Part shown: positions 1 to 9,132 of the stretch, one piece after another | How the letters are laid out: each line of letters begins with the position of its first letter | Numbering within the stretch: position 1 is the first letter of the stretch | Origin: Pseudomonadota bacterium | GTDB taxonomy: Bacteria; Pseudomonadota; Alphaproteobacteria; Dongiales; Dongiaceae | Assembly: GCA_021792365.1 (NCBI GenBank) | Contig: JAJYUT010000003.1 | Coordinates: 868,001-932,000, forward strand | Length of the DNA: 64,000 nucleotides | Direction of reading: 5' to 3' | Translations under genes and position numbers: made by a program | The notes under the pieces: generated by a model | Seen by the model: the letters and a program-made list of their open reading frames with translations, nothing else | Told to the model about the DNA's origin: nothing | Databases searched by the model: none

Positions 1-1
1 C

Positions 2-625
2 GGCCTGGACCGCCGCAACCAGCGGATCGAGGCGGCCTTGGAGCGGCTCGGCCTGCAGCATCGGCGGAACCAGCTTGCCGGCGCTCTGTCGGGCGGCTGG
101 AAGCAGCGCCTGGCGCTGGCCGCCTGCCTCTTGCATGAGCCGCAATTGCTGCTGCTGGACGAGCCGACCGCCGGCGTCGACCCCAAGGCTCGCCGCGACT
201 TCTGGGACCAGATTCACGCCATGGCCGCGCAGGGTATCACTGTGCTGGTCTCCACTCATTACATGGACGAGGCGGAGCGTTGCCATGAGATCGTCTATAT
301 CGCCTATGGCCGCCTGCTGACCCACGGACCGATCCACCAGGTGATCGCGGAATCCGGCCTTACCACCTGGGCCGTCTCCGCCAAGGGCAATGGCGCGCGG
401 ATCGCCGCCCTATCGCAGGCGCTGAGCGGCCGGCCGGGCGTCGACGCCGTCGCGGCCTTCGGCGCGGGCCTGCATGTGGGCGGGCGCGATGCGGCGGCGT
501 TGGAGCGGGCGATCGCGTCCCATCGCGAGGACCCGCTGCTGAGTTGGCATCAGACAGAGCCCAATCTCGAGGACGTCTTCATCGATCTCGTCGCGCGGGC
601 CGAGAACGAGCAGAGAGCCGCCTAG
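2..625 (+). CDS. ABC transporter ATP-binding protein (5' end outside window)
   Basis: C-terminal part of an ABC-type ATPase that would energise the membrane protein encoded next to it. The frame is open from the first codon of the window, so the true start and the Walker A motif lie upstream. Visible motifs are the signature LSGGWKQRL, Walker B LLLLDEPTAGVD and the switch-region STHYMDEAE. The D-loop and the C-terminal domain resemble the DrrA/YbhF/NatA exporter class. The following permease starts 2 bases after the stop, so the two are co-transcribed. Substrate unknown; drug, lipid or Na+ export are all possible. Confidence 0.93.
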   Translation, partial: GLDRRNQRIEAALERLGLQHRRNQLAGALSGGWKQRLALAACLLHEPQLLLLDEPTAGVDPKARRDFWDQIHAMAAQGITVLVSTHYMDEAERCHEIVYIAYGRLLTHGPIHQVIAESGLTTWAVSAKGNGARIAALSQALSGRPGVDAVAAFGAGLHVGGRDAAALERAIASHREDPLLSWHQTEPNLEDVFIDLVARAENEQRAA

Positions 626-627
626 CC

Positions 628-1752
628 ATGTTCTGGCGCCGTTTCCTCGCCGTCTTCATCAAGGAGTTCGTGCAGATGCGGCGCGACCGCATCACCTTCG
701 CCATGATGGTGGGCGTGCCGCTGATGCAGCTCATCCTGTTCGGCTATGCCATCAACTCGGACCCGAAATCGCTGCCGACGGCGGTGGTGATCGGCGATTC
801 CTCGCCCTTCGCGCGCTCGATCGTCACGGCGCTGCAGAACTCGGATTACTTCGAAATCGTCGGCCCGCCGGTGAGCGAGCGCGAGGCTGACGAGTTGCTG
901 CGTCTCGGCAAGGTGCAGTTCGTCGTGACCATCCCGGTCGATTTCTCCCGCGACCTGGTGCGGGGCGAACGCCCAACCCTGCTGGTGGAGGCCGATGCGA
1001 CCGATCCGGCCGCGACCAGCAACGCCATCTCCGCGCTGATCAGCCTGAACGACACCGCCCTCGACCACGACCTCAAGGGCCCGCTCGCAGGCCTCAAGGA
1101 CGCGCCGCCGCCCTTCGCGCTGCAGATCCAGCGGCGCTACAACGAAGAAGGCATCACGCAATTCAACATCGTGCCGGGCTTGATGGGCGTCGTGCTTACG
1201 ATGACGATGGTGATGATGACGGGTCTCGCCATGACCCGGGAGCAGGAGCGCGGCACCATGGAGAACCTGCTCGCCATGCCGATCCGCCCGCTGGAGGTCA
1301 TGCTGGGCAAGATCGTGCCCTTCATTTTCGTGGGCTATGTGCAGGTGGCGATCATCGTGCTGGCCGCACACTACCTGTTCGACGTGCCGATCATCGGGTC
1401 GCTGTCACTGCTGTTCGGCGCGGCGGTCTTTTTCATCGCGGCCAATTTGGCGGTCGGCTTCACCTTCTCGACCCTGGCCAAAAGCCAGATGCAGGCGATG
1501 CAGCTTTCCTTCTTCTATTTCCTGCCCTCGCTGCTGCTGTCCGGCTTCATGTTCCCGTTCCGGGGCATGCCCGACTGGGCGCAGTGGATCGGCGAAGTCC
1601 TACCGCTCACCCATTTCCTCAGGATCATCCGCGGCGTGATGCTGAAGGGGAACCTGCCCTACGAGGTGTGGCCCAATCTCTGGCCGATCGCCGCTTTCAT
1701 GCTGGCGGCAATGACGCTGGCGCTGCTGCGGTACCGCCGTACCGTGGCTTAG
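628..1752 (+). CDS. ABC-2 type exporter permease
   Basis: Inner-membrane permease of an ABC-2 exporter (YhhJ/YbhR-like), 374 residues. The ATG at 628 directly follows the ATPase stop; an upstream in-frame extension overlapping the ATPase is less likely. The layout is typical of the family: one N-terminal membrane helix (about residues 22-42), a large periplasmic domain, then five helices in the C-terminal half. The conserved segment around MTREQERGTMENLLAMP, and PLTHFLRIIRG near the end, fit the ABC2_membrane family. It pairs with the upstream ATPase. The gene ends 1 base before the convergent aldehyde dehydrogenase stop. Confidence 0.93.
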   Translation: MFWRRFLAVFIKEFVQMRRDRITFAMMVGVPLMQLILFGYAINSDPKSLPTAVVIGDSSPFARSIVTALQNSDYFEIVGPPVSEREADELLRLGKVQFVVTIPVDFSRDLVRGERPTLLVEADATDPAATSNAISALISLNDTALDHDLKGPLAGLKDAPPPFALQIQRRYNEEGITQFNIVPGLMGVVLTMTMVMMTGLAMTREQERGTMENLLAMPIRPLEVMLGKIVPFIFVGYVQVAIIVLAAHYLFDVPIIGSLSLLFGAAVFFIAANLAVGFTFSTLAKSQMQAMQLSFFYFLPSLLLSGFMFPFRGMPDWAQWIGEVLPLTHFLRIIRGVMLKGNLPYEVWPNLWPIAAFMLAAMTLALLRYRRTVA

Positions 1753-1753
1753 C

Positions 1754-3265
1754 CTAGCCGAGCTTGTCCCCGCCGCGTTCCTTGAAGAAGGATTCGGAAT
1801 AGGGATACCACCAGCCCTGCAATTCCGCCTTCGGGTCGAGCATGACCATCTTCGACTGACGGAAGGCGTTGAGACCGAGGCGGCTCAGGGCGCGGCCCAT
1901 GCCGCTCGCCTTCCAGCCGCCGAAGGGCAGCGCGTCGTTGTCGCCCAGCACATTGTTCACCCAGACCATGCCGGCTTCGAGCCGCTCGGTCGCCAGCAGT
2001 GCCTCGTCCAGGCGATTGGTGTAGATCGCGGCGCCCAGTCCGTAGCGCGAGGCGTTCGCCAGCGTGATCGCCTCCTCCAGCGAGCGCACCTTGATGATCG
2101 GCGCCACCGGTCCGAATACCTCCGCGCGCACGATCGCCATGTCCGGCGTGACGTTGGTCAGCACTGTCGGCTCATAGAACCAGCCGACATTACGGCCGGC
2201 CGGCACCTTGCCGCCGCAAGCCACCTTGGCCCCCTGAGCCACCGCCTGCTCCACCAGGCGCATCACCCTGTCGCGCGCCGCTTCGCTCACCAGCGGGCCG
2301 ATCTCCACGTTGCCGAGGCCGGGGCCGACGCGCAGTTCTCCGGCGCGCGCCACCATGCGCTCGACGAAGGCATCGTGCACCGCCTCGTGCACCAGGATGC
2401 GCTCGGTCGCCGTGCAGACCTGGCCGGACAGGTGGAAGGCGGCGGTCACCGCAGCGGCCGCCGCGATATCCGGATCGGCACTGTCCATCACGATCAACGG
2501 ATCGCTGCCGCCCGCCTCGATGACGCAGGGCTTGAGCCGCTCCCCGCAGGCGGCGGCGACCTTCTGGCCCGCCTCCACGCTGCCGGTGAAGGCGACCACA
2601 TTCACGCGCTCGTCCGCGACCAAGGCCTGCGCCGTCTCCGCCCCGCCGGTGAGGCAGGAGACCAGGCCCGGCGGCAGGCTCGCGAAATGCTCCATGAACT
2701 TGAGCGTGCAGAGCGAGGTCGCCGGCGCCGGCTTGATCACCACTGCGTTCCCGGCCGCGAGCGAGGCCGCCGCGGTGAACGCCATCAGGATGATGGGGAA
2801 GTTGAACGGCAGGACATGCGCGCTGATGCCGTAGGGAAAATACTTCGCGTATTGCAGCGCGCCGGGCGAGGTCGGGCCGGCCAGGAAGCCGGCCTCGTCG
2901 CGCGCCAGTTCCGCGAAATAACGGAAGATCGAGCCGACATTCAGCAATTCACCGACCGCCTCGGTATAGGGCTTGCCCATCTCGCGCGTCATCAGTTCCG
3001 CGATCAGCCCATTCGCGTTCGCCTCCATCGCGTCGGCGCATCGGTGCAAGGCGGCCGCGCGGCTCTTGGCGTCCAGCGCTGCCCAGGCCTTCTGCGCGAT
3101 CCGGGCCGCTTCCAGCGGCGGGTCGATATGCTGCGCCGCGCAGAGCGCGATCTTGCCCACGGCGCTAAGATCCGCGGGATTGATCACGTCCTGCGTCTGC
3201 GCGCCGGGCGCGCTGCGATAGCCGCCCGCAACGAAGATCTGCGCGGCGAAGGGGTCGAAGCTCAT
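1754..3265 (-). CDS. NAD(P)-dependent aldehyde dehydrogenase
   Basis: Soluble 503-residue member of the aldehyde dehydrogenase superfamily that oxidises an aldehyde to the acid. The cofactor-binding FTGSVEAGQKV, the general-base glutamate in VIEAGGSDP and the catalytic cysteine in GQVCTATER are all present. The C-terminal NDALPFGGWKASGMGR element resembles succinate-semialdehyde dehydrogenase-like enzymes. The start ATG overlaps the upstream cupin stop (ATGA), so translation is probably coupled. It is the last gene of a minus-strand series that begins with a polyamine-type importer, which suggests an amino-aldehyde or semialdehyde substrate. The exact substrate cannot be read from sequence. 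Confidence 0.93.
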   Translation of the reverse strand: MSFDPFAAQIFVAGGYRSAPGAQTQDVINPADLSAVGKIALCAAQHIDPPLEAARIAQKAWAALDAKSRAAALHRCADAMEANANGLIAELMTREMGKPYTEAVGELLNVGSIFRYFAELARDEAGFLAGPTSPGALQYAKYFPYGISAHVLPFNFPIILMAFTAAASLAAGNAVVIKPAPATSLCTLKFMEHFASLPPGLVSCLTGGAETAQALVADERVNVVAFTGSVEAGQKVAAACGERLKPCVIEAGGSDPLIVMDSADPDIAAAAAVTAAFHLSGQVCTATERILVHEAVHDAFVERMVARAGELRVGPGLGNVEIGPLVSEAARDRVMRLVEQAVAQGAKVACGGKVPAGRNVGWFYEPTVLTNVTPDMAIVRAEVFGPVAPIIKVRSLEEAITLANASRYGLGAAIYTNRLDEALLATERLEAGMVWVNNVLGDNDALPFGGWKASGMGRALSRLGLNAFRQSKMVMLDPKAELQGWWYPYSESFFKERGGDKLG

Positions 3266-3606
3266 CGGATCATGTACACCTTGCGGATCGTCTCATGCAC
3301 CCGGCAGGTTCCCTTCCAGCCTTGCGGGAAGAAGGCGATGGTGTCCGGCTTGATCTCGATCACTTCGCCGGATTCGTGCGTGTAGGTGCAGCGACCGAGC
3401 AGGAAATGGCAGAACTCGTCGCGCGTCACCTCGCAGCGCCAATAGCCCGGCGTGCACACCCAGATGCCGCTTTCGTTCTCGCCGTTCGGCCCCTTGTGCA
3501 GCAGGACGCCAGAGGTCAGCGATTGGCCCTCGATCATGGTCGGGACCGCGCCCCAATCCTTGAGATCCGCGACGTTTTTCGGGTCATACAGAACCGGTGT
3601 GGTCAT
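3262..3606 (-). CDS. Cupin_3 (DUF861) family protein
   Basis: Small single-domain cupin of 114 residues. The core GIWVCTPGYWRCEVTRDEFCHFLLG, written here in parts as GIWVCTPG and DEFCHFLLGR, followed by IKPDTIAFFPQGWKGT is typical of Cupin_3/DUF861, which includes ureidoglycine aminohydrolase-like and amine-catabolism-associated proteins. Two adjacent ATGs exist (3609, 3606); the GGAG just upstream gives 5-base spacing to the second. It is a tandem paralogue of the cupin encoded immediately upstream. The reaction is not known. Position between a glycosyltransferase and an aldehyde dehydrogenase suggests a role in the same catabolic pathway. Confidence 0.85.
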   Translation of the reverse strand: MTTPVLYDPKNVADLKDWGAVPTMIEGQSLTSGVLLHKGPNGENESGIWVCTPGYWRCEVTRDEFCHFLLGRCTYTHESGEVIEIKPDTIAFFPQGWKGTCRVHETIRKVYMIR

Positions 3607-3616
3607 CATTGCTCCT

Positions 3617-3979
3617 TCAGCGCAGCATGTAGACGTTGCGCATGGTCTCGTGAACGGTGCAGGTGCCGGTCCAGCCGGCGGTGAAATGGACACAGGTGCC
3701 GGGCCTCACCTCGATCACCTCGCCATTGTCGCGCCTGTAGGTCGCGCGCCCCGCGATGAAATGGCAGAACTCGTCACGCGGAATCGAGAGAGGCCAGGTG
3801 CCGGGCGTGCATACCCACACGCCCGTCTCCGGCTCGTTGTTCGGCCCTTTGAACAGCAGCCGTCCGCTCGACCTCGAGGGGCCCGCCGTGCAGTTCGGCT
3901 GCTCGCCCCAATCGGCGAGATCGGATAACGACACCGCGTTGTAGATATGCGGCGCAGAGCTCTTGAGCGTGTCGGTCAC
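3617..3979 (-). CDS. Cupin_3 (DUF861) family protein, tandem paralogue
   Basis: 120-residue cupin sharing the WVCTPG-x(n)-RDEFCHF-x-GR-x-TY-x(n)-GEVIE layout with its downstream neighbour, so the pair arose by tandem duplication. Both end in nearly the same motif (VHETMRNVYMLR here, VHETIRKVYMIR in the neighbour). The start ATG overlaps the glycosyltransferase stop (ATGA). The family folds as a small beta barrel that often binds a metal; the usual metal-binding histidine pattern is only partly visible, so a catalytic role is not assured. A two-cupin arrangement may form a hetero-oligomer. Confidence 0.85.
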   Translation of the reverse strand: MTDTLKSSAPHIYNAVSLSDLADWGEQPNCTAGPSRSSGRLLFKGPNNEPETGVWVCTPGTWPLSIPRDEFCHFIAGRATYRRDNGEVIEVRPGTCVHFTAGWTGTCTVHETMRNVYMLR

Positions 3980-5268
3980 GGATTGAAGCTCCCCTTGGTC
4001 GCGACTTCGGCCAGGATCCGCGCCGCCTTCTCGGTGCCCTTCGCCGCTTGCATGTGGCGCGAAACCTCGGCGAGCCGCTTTTTCATCGGCTGGTCGGCGA
4101 TCAGGCGCGCGACGGCGTTGGCCAGCTCCTCGTCCGTCCAGGTGTAGCGCGGAAGCTGGTCGCCATAACCGGTGTCGTGGATGCGCGCGGCGTTATCCAG
4201 GCCGTCCCAGCAGAACGGCATGATGAGAGCCGGCTTGCCGAAATACAGCGCCTCGTTGAAGCTGTTGTTGCCGCCGTGGTGGATGAAGAGGTCCACATGC
4301 GGGATGACCGCCGGCTGCGGGTACCACGATTCCAGGTGCACGTTGGGTGGCACATCCTTGTATTCGCCGATATAGTCGCCGACATTCATCAGGAACCGGT
4401 ACGGCAGCTTGGCGAACACGCCGATCATGCGCTGATAGAGGTCGACATCCGCCGCACCGAGCGAGCCGTAACTGACATAGACCAGCGGCTTGTCGTTGTT
4501 GGTCTTGAATTCCGGCACCTCATAGGTGCCCTCGTCGCGCACGCAGCCCTCCAGATATTGGAACTTCTTCGGATCCAGCGGATGGCGCCGCTTGAACGCC
4601 AGCGGCTTCGGATACAGCAAGAGGTTGACGTGAGGAGAGGTCTCGAAGAACTGGCCGAGCGGATACGGCTCGTGCCCGACCTTCCTTAGGAACTCGTTGT
4701 AGCGGTCGTGAGTCGGCTTCACGAGCTTCAGGAATTCCTCTTCGAACCGCTCGAAGCCTTCCTTATCGTTCTCGTGGCAGCCGGAGAGATGCGGCGGGAT
4801 GTCCGGATCCGGCACCTCGTTCTCCGAGCAGGAGATGATGCGCACCCACGGGCAGCCGGCGCGCTTGATCGCCGGGAACAGGATGACGTTGTCGACCGCC
4901 ACCAGGTCCGGCTTGATGCGCTGGAGATGGTCGTTGAGTCCCTCTTCCGCAATGACTGCGGAATCGACGATCGCCTCCCACACCGGGATGACGTAGGTCG
5001 GCAATTGCTCGATCGGCGAGAGGCGGAAGTGCGGCTTCTTCTCCGCGATGAAGTTCGCCCAGAACTTCGCGATCTCCTCGTCCGACATGCCGCCGGACAT
5101 ATCGACCAGGTTCTCCTCGAACCCGTATTTCTCGAACACGCCCTTGAAGCCCTTGTCGCAGACGAAGACCGGATTGTGCCCGTCCTCTCTGAGTTGCTGC
5201 GCGATTCCGACGCAGTTGAGCGCCGGGCCGAAGGCGGCCTCCGGAAACAATACGATCGTCTTGCCCAT
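3976..5268 (-). CDS. GT1-family (MGT/UGT-like) glycosyltransferase
   Basis: 430-residue GT-B fold glycosyltransferase of the UDP-glucuronosyl/macrolide-transferase type. The N-terminal acceptor domain begins VLFPEAAFGPALN; the C-terminal donor domain has the SYGSLGAAD strand-loop and the donor-binding region IHHGGNNSFNEALYFGKP followed by MPFCWDGLDN, close to the family's HCG-n-E / D(N/Q) pattern. It has a clear paralogue at 10257-11573. It lies 16 bases downstream of the importer ATPase and reads on into the cupins and aldehyde dehydrogenase. A glycosyltransferase in a catabolic operon is unusual; it may modify, detoxify or tag the imported substrate, which is inference. Confidence 0.88.
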   Translation of the reverse strand: MGKTIVLFPEAAFGPALNCVGIAQQLREDGHNPVFVCDKGFKGVFEKYGFEENLVDMSGGMSDEEIAKFWANFIAEKKPHFRLSPIEQLPTYVIPVWEAIVDSAVIAEEGLNDHLQRIKPDLVAVDNVILFPAIKRAGCPWVRIISCSENEVPDPDIPPHLSGCHENDKEGFERFEEEFLKLVKPTHDRYNEFLRKVGHEPYPLGQFFETSPHVNLLLYPKPLAFKRRHPLDPKKFQYLEGCVRDEGTYEVPEFKTNNDKPLVYVSYGSLGAADVDLYQRMIGVFAKLPYRFLMNVGDYIGEYKDVPPNVHLESWYPQPAVIPHVDLFIHHGGNNSFNEALYFGKPALIMPFCWDGLDNAARIHDTGYGDQLPRYTWTDEELANAVARLIADQPMKKRLAEVSRHMQAAKGTEKAARILAEVATKGSFNP

Positions 5269-5284
5269 ATGAACTCCTCCTCGC

Positions 5285-6337
5285 TCAATCCTTCAGAATT
5301 ACGGCCTGGTCGGCCTGCCAGGTCAGCCAGACCTGCTGCCCGCGCGCCAGTTTCGCCGACAGGGGATGCCCCGCCGCCAGCCGCGCCACGATCGGCCGCG
5401 GCAGGTTGGGCACGGCGATGTGCGCGATCACGTCCTGTCCCAGGAAGGCCGCGCCCTCCACCTGGCCCTGGATCGCGCCATCGGCGGCAATGTCCATGAC
5501 GCGCACGCGCTCCGGCCGGATCGCCAAGGCGGCCGGACCATCCGCCACGCCGTTCGGGGCCGGCAGGCGGCCCAGGCCCGGCGCCTCGAACGCGCTCTGC
5601 GCGACATTGCCGTCCACGAAATTCATGAGGCCGATGAAATCCGCCGCGAACCGGTTGACAGGCCTGTCATAGAGCTCGCGCGGCGTGGCGAGCTGCACGA
5701 TCCGCCCGCGGTCCAGCAATGCGATGCGATCGGCGAGGGTCAGCGCCTCCTCCTGGTCGTGCGTCACCACCACGAAGGCGATGCCGGTATCCTGCTGCAG
5801 GCGTTTCAGCTCGATCTGCATCTGCTCGCGCAGCTTGCGATCGAGCGCGCCGAGCGGCTCGTCCAGCAGCAGCACCTTGGGCCGCTTCACCAAGGCGCGC
5901 GCCAGGGCGACGCGCTGGCGCTGGCCGCCGGAGAGCTGGTTCGGCTTGCGCGCGGCGAAGTCGGACATGCGCACCATGGCAAGCGCATGATCGACGCGCT
6001 TCTTCAGCTCCACGCCCTGCACGCCTTCCATCTCCAGCCCATAGGCGACGTTGCCGAAGGTGGTCATGTGCGGGAACAGGGCATAGGACTGGAACATCAG
6101 ATTGACCGGCCGGCGATTGGCCTTGACGTCCGTGATGTCCGCGCCAGCCAGCCGCACGCGTCCTTCGTCCTGCGCCTCGAAGCCGGCGATGACGCGCAGC
6201 AAGGTGGTCTTGCCGCAGCCCGACGGGCCGAGTATCGCGAAGAACTCGGCGTCCTTCACCTCCAGTGAGATCTGGTCGACGGCCGTGATCGGGCCGAAAC
6301 GCTTGGTCACGCCCTCGATCTGCAAGAGCGCACTCAT
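5285..6337 (-). CDS. Polyamine-type ABC importer ATPase (PotA-like)
   Basis: 350-residue ATPase of the spermidine/putrescine importer class. It has Walker A GPSGCGKTT, the Q-loop MFQSYALFPHM, signature LSGGQRQRV, Walker B VLLLDEPLGALD and H-loop VVTHDQEEA, followed by a C-terminal TOBE domain (about residues 270-345). The ATG at 6337 overlaps the permease stop (ATGA); the frame stays open much further upstream but that would run across the permease. It forms one importer with the two permeases and the binding protein up to 9100. The substrate is probably a cationic amine, although PotABCD-like systems also carry opines, glycine betaine analogues and phosphonates. Confidence 0.93.
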   Translation of the reverse strand: MSALLQIEGVTKRFGPITAVDQISLEVKDAEFFAILGPSGCGKTTLLRVIAGFEAQDEGRVRLAGADITDVKANRRPVNLMFQSYALFPHMTTFGNVAYGLEMEGVQGVELKKRVDHALAMVRMSDFAARKPNQLSGGQRQRVALARALVKRPKVLLLDEPLGALDRKLREQMQIELKRLQQDTGIAFVVVTHDQEEALTLADRIALLDRGRIVQLATPRELYDRPVNRFAADFIGLMNFVDGNVAQSAFEAPGLGRLPAPNGVADGPAALAIRPERVRVMDIAADGAIQGQVEGAAFLGQDVIAHIAVPNLPRPIVARLAAGHPLSAKLARGQQVWLTWQADQAVILKD

Positions 6338-7119
6338 GGCGCGACCTCGCCGTTGAGGCGCTGCGACAGCAACACCAGGAAGAAGCTGAACCCGATCACG
6401 ATGGTGGCGATGGCGTTGATCTCCGGCGTCACGCCGAAGCGGATCATGGCGTAGATCTGCATCGGGAAGGTGGTCGAGCCCTGCCCCGCGCCGGCGGTGA
6501 AGTAGGCGATGATGAATTCGTCGATGGACAGCGTGAAGGAGAGCAGCGCCGCCGCAATCACGCCCGGCGCAATCACCGGCAGCGTCACGCGCCGGAAGGT
6601 CGTCAACTCGCCGGCGCCGAGATCGATCGACGCCTCGACGATTGACCGGTCGAAATTCTTGAGCCGCGTGCGCACCACCATGCACACGAACGCGATGTTG
6701 AAGACGGCGTGCGATAGCACGATCGAATGCAGGCCCAGGCTCATGTTGAGCAGCGTATAGAACGAGAGCAACGCGATCGCCAGCACGATGTCCGGAATGA
6801 TCATCGGCGCCGCCACCAGCGCGTCGAGCCAGGGGGTCGGCCTGCCCTCCTCCAGCCCCATCGCGAGCAAGGCGCCGATCACGGTCGAGATGACGGTGGA
6901 GGCGACTGCGACAACCAGCGAGTTGCCCGCCGCCGACAGGATCTTCGGATTGGCAATGAGCTTGCCGTACCACTCCGTCGAGAAGCCGGTCCACGCCGTC
7001 GGCAAGCCACTCTTGTTGAACGAGAGCACGATCAGCACGAGGATCGGCACATAAAGGAAAAGATACACCAGTCCGAGATGGGCGTTGAGCCAGAGCCGGA
7101 TGGGATCGCGCGCGATCAT
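6334..7119 (-). CDS. Polyamine-type ABC importer permease (PotC-like)
   Basis: 261-residue inner-membrane permease with six predicted helices. The EAA loop is visible around EASIDLGAGELTTFRRVTLP, which contacts the ATPase. The start at 7119 overlaps the preceding permease stop by ATGA; the longer open frame upstream is a shadow of that gene. It is the second permease of the heterodimer and belongs to the BPD_transp_1 family. The order binding protein, permease, permease, ATPase with only 4-base overlaps supports a single transcription unit. Confidence 0.92.
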   Translation of the reverse strand: MIARDPIRLWLNAHLGLVYLFLYVPILVLIVLSFNKSGLPTAWTGFSTEWYGKLIANPKILSAAGNSLVVAVASTVISTVIGALLAMGLEEGRPTPWLDALVAAPMIIPDIVLAIALLSFYTLLNMSLGLHSIVLSHAVFNIAFVCMVVRTRLKNFDRSIVEASIDLGAGELTTFRRVTLPVIAPGVIAAALLSFTLSIDEFIIAYFTAGAGQGSTTFPMQIYAMIRFGVTPEINAIATIVIGFSFFLVLLSQRLNGEVAP

Positions 7120-7994
7120 GCCGCCACCCTCGCCGGCTGCGGCGCCAAGCGCGTTTCGCCCTCGCCCGACGCGCGGGCCGACAGCAGCGCCTGCGCGAAC
7201 AGGAGCGCCAGCATGATGACGACCAGAATGAAGCCGAGCGCCGAGCCCATCGGCCAATCGCGCGCCGAGAGGTACTGGCTGTAGATCAGATTTCCGAGCA
7301 TCGGACGCTGGCCACCGCCCAGCAGGTCGGGCGTCACGAAATTGCCGATCGACAGCACGAACACGAAGACCGCGCCGGCGGCGATGCCCGGAGCGGTGAG
7401 CGGCAGCGTGACGCGGCGGAACGTCGTCCAGGCGGAGCCGCCGAGGTCGAACGACGCTTCACGCAATTCCGGCCCAAGGCGCGAGATCGAGCTGTAGAGC
7501 GCGAGGATCACGAACGGCACGTAGTTGTAGACAAGGCCCAGCACGATCGCGAACTCGTTGTAGAGCAGCGGCAGCGGCTGGTCGATCACGCCGGTCGACT
7601 GGAGCGTGCGGTTGATCAAGCCCTGGTTGTTGAGCAGCACGATCCAGGCATAGGTCCGGATGAGGTAGTTGCTCCAGAACGGCAGCATCACCAGCACCAG
7701 CAGCGCCATCTGCCGGTTGCGCGGCTTCTGGGCGATGGCATAGGCGGCGGGATAGCCGATCAGCAGCGCGACCAAGGTGGCCGTCCCGGCGATCCGCACC
7801 GAATCCAGGAAGATGCGCGCGAACAGCGAAGTGGCAGAGCGCTGGTAGTTCTCCAGGGTCAGCGTGTAGTCGATGCCACCATAGGTGCCGCGCTCAAACA
7901 AGCTGTAGGCGAAGATGATAAGGCAGGGCACGACTAGGAACAGGGCAAGGTAGCCCAGTCCGGGTGCCATCAGGATCGTGCGGCGCGTCATCAT
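7116..7994 (-). CDS. Polyamine-type ABC importer permease (PotB-like)
   Basis: 292-residue permease with an N-terminal helix (APGLGYLALFLVVPCLIIFAY) and an EAA loop in EASFDLGGSAWTTFRRVTLP. Two consecutive ATGs (7994, 7991) are possible starts. It follows the binding-protein gene after a 59-base gap that contains a perfect stem-loop, and is translationally coupled to the second permease. It forms the transmembrane heterodimer with the neighbour ending at 6334. Confidence 0.92.
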   Translation of the reverse strand: MMTRRTILMAPGLGYLALFLVVPCLIIFAYSLFERGTYGGIDYTLTLENYQRSATSLFARIFLDSVRIAGTATLVALLIGYPAAYAIAQKPRNRQMALLVLVMLPFWSNYLIRTYAWIVLLNNQGLINRTLQSTGVIDQPLPLLYNEFAIVLGLVYNYVPFVILALYSSISRLGPELREASFDLGGSAWTTFRRVTLPLTAPGIAAGAVFVFVLSIGNFVTPDLLGGGQRPMLGNLIYSQYLSARDWPMGSALGFILVVIMLALLFAQALLSARASGEGETRLAPQPARVAA

Positions 7995-8010
7995 CCGAGG
8001 TTAAATGCAA

Positions 8011-8041
8011 CGCCGCCGCTCCTGCGATCGGAGCGGCGGCG
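8011..8041 (-). promoter_or_regulatory. Intercistronic stem-loop behind the binding-protein gene
   Basis: A perfect 12-bp inverted repeat (CGCCGCCGCTCC / GGAGCGGCGGCG) with a 7-base loop lies 12 bases after the binding-protein stop and before the first permease. It has no run of T, so it is unlikely to be a full terminator. In importer operons such hairpins protect the 3' end of the binding-protein message and raise its level over the permeases; that role is inferred here. Confidence 0.7.
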
Positions 8042-8053
8042 CCGGCACACAGC

Positions 8054-9100
8054 TTACTGGAAGGTGATCTCGGTCACGGTCTGGGTATAGAGCTTCTGCC
8101 CGTCACCCAGGTCGCGGAGCTGTTCTTCCCTCATCAGATCCGACGGGCTCATGCCGATGTTCGGGAACTGCTCGATCAGCGCCTTGTCGAGCGTTGCCAT
8201 CGCTTTCTGGTTCGGCACCTTGTAGAGGATGTTGTTGGCGACCCAGGCATGGACATCCGGGCGCAGCACGTAGTTGATGAAGGCCATGGCGCCGTCCTTG
8301 TTCTCAGACGCCGCCGTCACCGTCATGGTGTCGACCCACATGTCGGAACCTTCCTCCGGCACCACGAACTTGATCGCCGGGTTTTCCGCGATGCCGTAAT
8401 TGCACCAGCCGTCCCAGGCATGGACCAAGCTGGCCTCGCCCGAGACCAGCTTGGAGTAGAAGGTGGTGTCGTCATAGGCGAGCAGCGCCCCCTTGGCTTC
8501 GGTCAGCAGATCCTTCGCCTTGCCGACCTCCGCCTCGTCGGTCGAGTTGACCGAATAGCCGAGCGCCTTCAGGCCCGCCGCCATCAGCCAGCGGTCGGTC
8601 TTCAGCATGGTGATCTTGCCCTTGAGCGCGTCGGTTGGCTTCAGCATGTCCATCCAGCTGGTCGGCTCGGCAGACACCAGGTCGCTGCGATAGCAGAGCC
8701 CGGTCGTGCCCCACGCGTAGGGCACGGAGAATGTGTTGCCCGGGTCATATTCGAGCTTCTGCGCTTCCGGATAGAGATTGGCGAGGTTCGGAATTTTCGC
8801 CGGATCGAGTTCGGCGATCAGGTCCAGCTTCTTCAGCGCCTCGGCAAAGGGGCTGGAGACGAACAGCACGTCATAGCCCTTGCCGCCGCCGGCGGTCACC
8901 TTGCCCATGATCTCTTCATTGGTGGCGTGGACCGACATCTCCGCCTCGATGCCGGTTTCCTTGGTAAAGTTCTCCAGCAATTCGGGCGGCATGTAGCCGT
9001 CCCAGTTGGAGATCACGATCTTGCCCTCGGCGAAAGCAACGCCGCTCACGCCGCACATCAGCGCCGCGATCACCGCGGCCTTGGTCACTGCTCGTGTCAT
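8054..9100 (-). CDS. Periplasmic binding protein of polyamine-type importer (PotD-like)
   Basis: 348-residue extracellular solute-binding protein. A Sec signal peptide covers about residues 1-24 (hydrophobic VIAALMCGVSGVAFA, cleavage after AFA). The mature start KIVISNWDGYMPPELLENF is the classic opening of PotD/PotF-type proteins, and YDVLFVSSPFAEAL and VPYAWGTTGLCYRSD match the family's ligand-cleft regions. It captures the substrate in the periplasm for the permeases encoded downstream. It is the first gene of the operon; three palindromes lie 33-102 bases upstream of its start. Confidence 0.93.
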   Translation of the reverse strand: MTRAVTKAAVIAALMCGVSGVAFAEGKIVISNWDGYMPPELLENFTKETGIEAEMSVHATNEEIMGKVTAGGGKGYDVLFVSSPFAEALKKLDLIAELDPAKIPNLANLYPEAQKLEYDPGNTFSVPYAWGTTGLCYRSDLVSAEPTSWMDMLKPTDALKGKITMLKTDRWLMAAGLKALGYSVNSTDEAEVGKAKDLLTEAKGALLAYDDTTFYSKLVSGEASLVHAWDGWCNYGIAENPAIKFVVPEEGSDMWVDTMTVTAASENKDGAMAFINYVLRPDVHAWVANNILYKVPNQKAMATLDKALIEQFPNIGMSPSDLMREEQLRDLGDGQKLYTQTVTEITFQ

Positions 9101-9132
9101 GAAACCTCTCCCGCTCTCCCTGTGACGCCCCC

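Noticed and set aside
622-1371. Histidine-rich protein opposite the ABC-2 permease
   Set aside because: It is the antisense shadow of the permease; the histidine/aspartate richness is a by-product of the GC-rich codons of the real gene.
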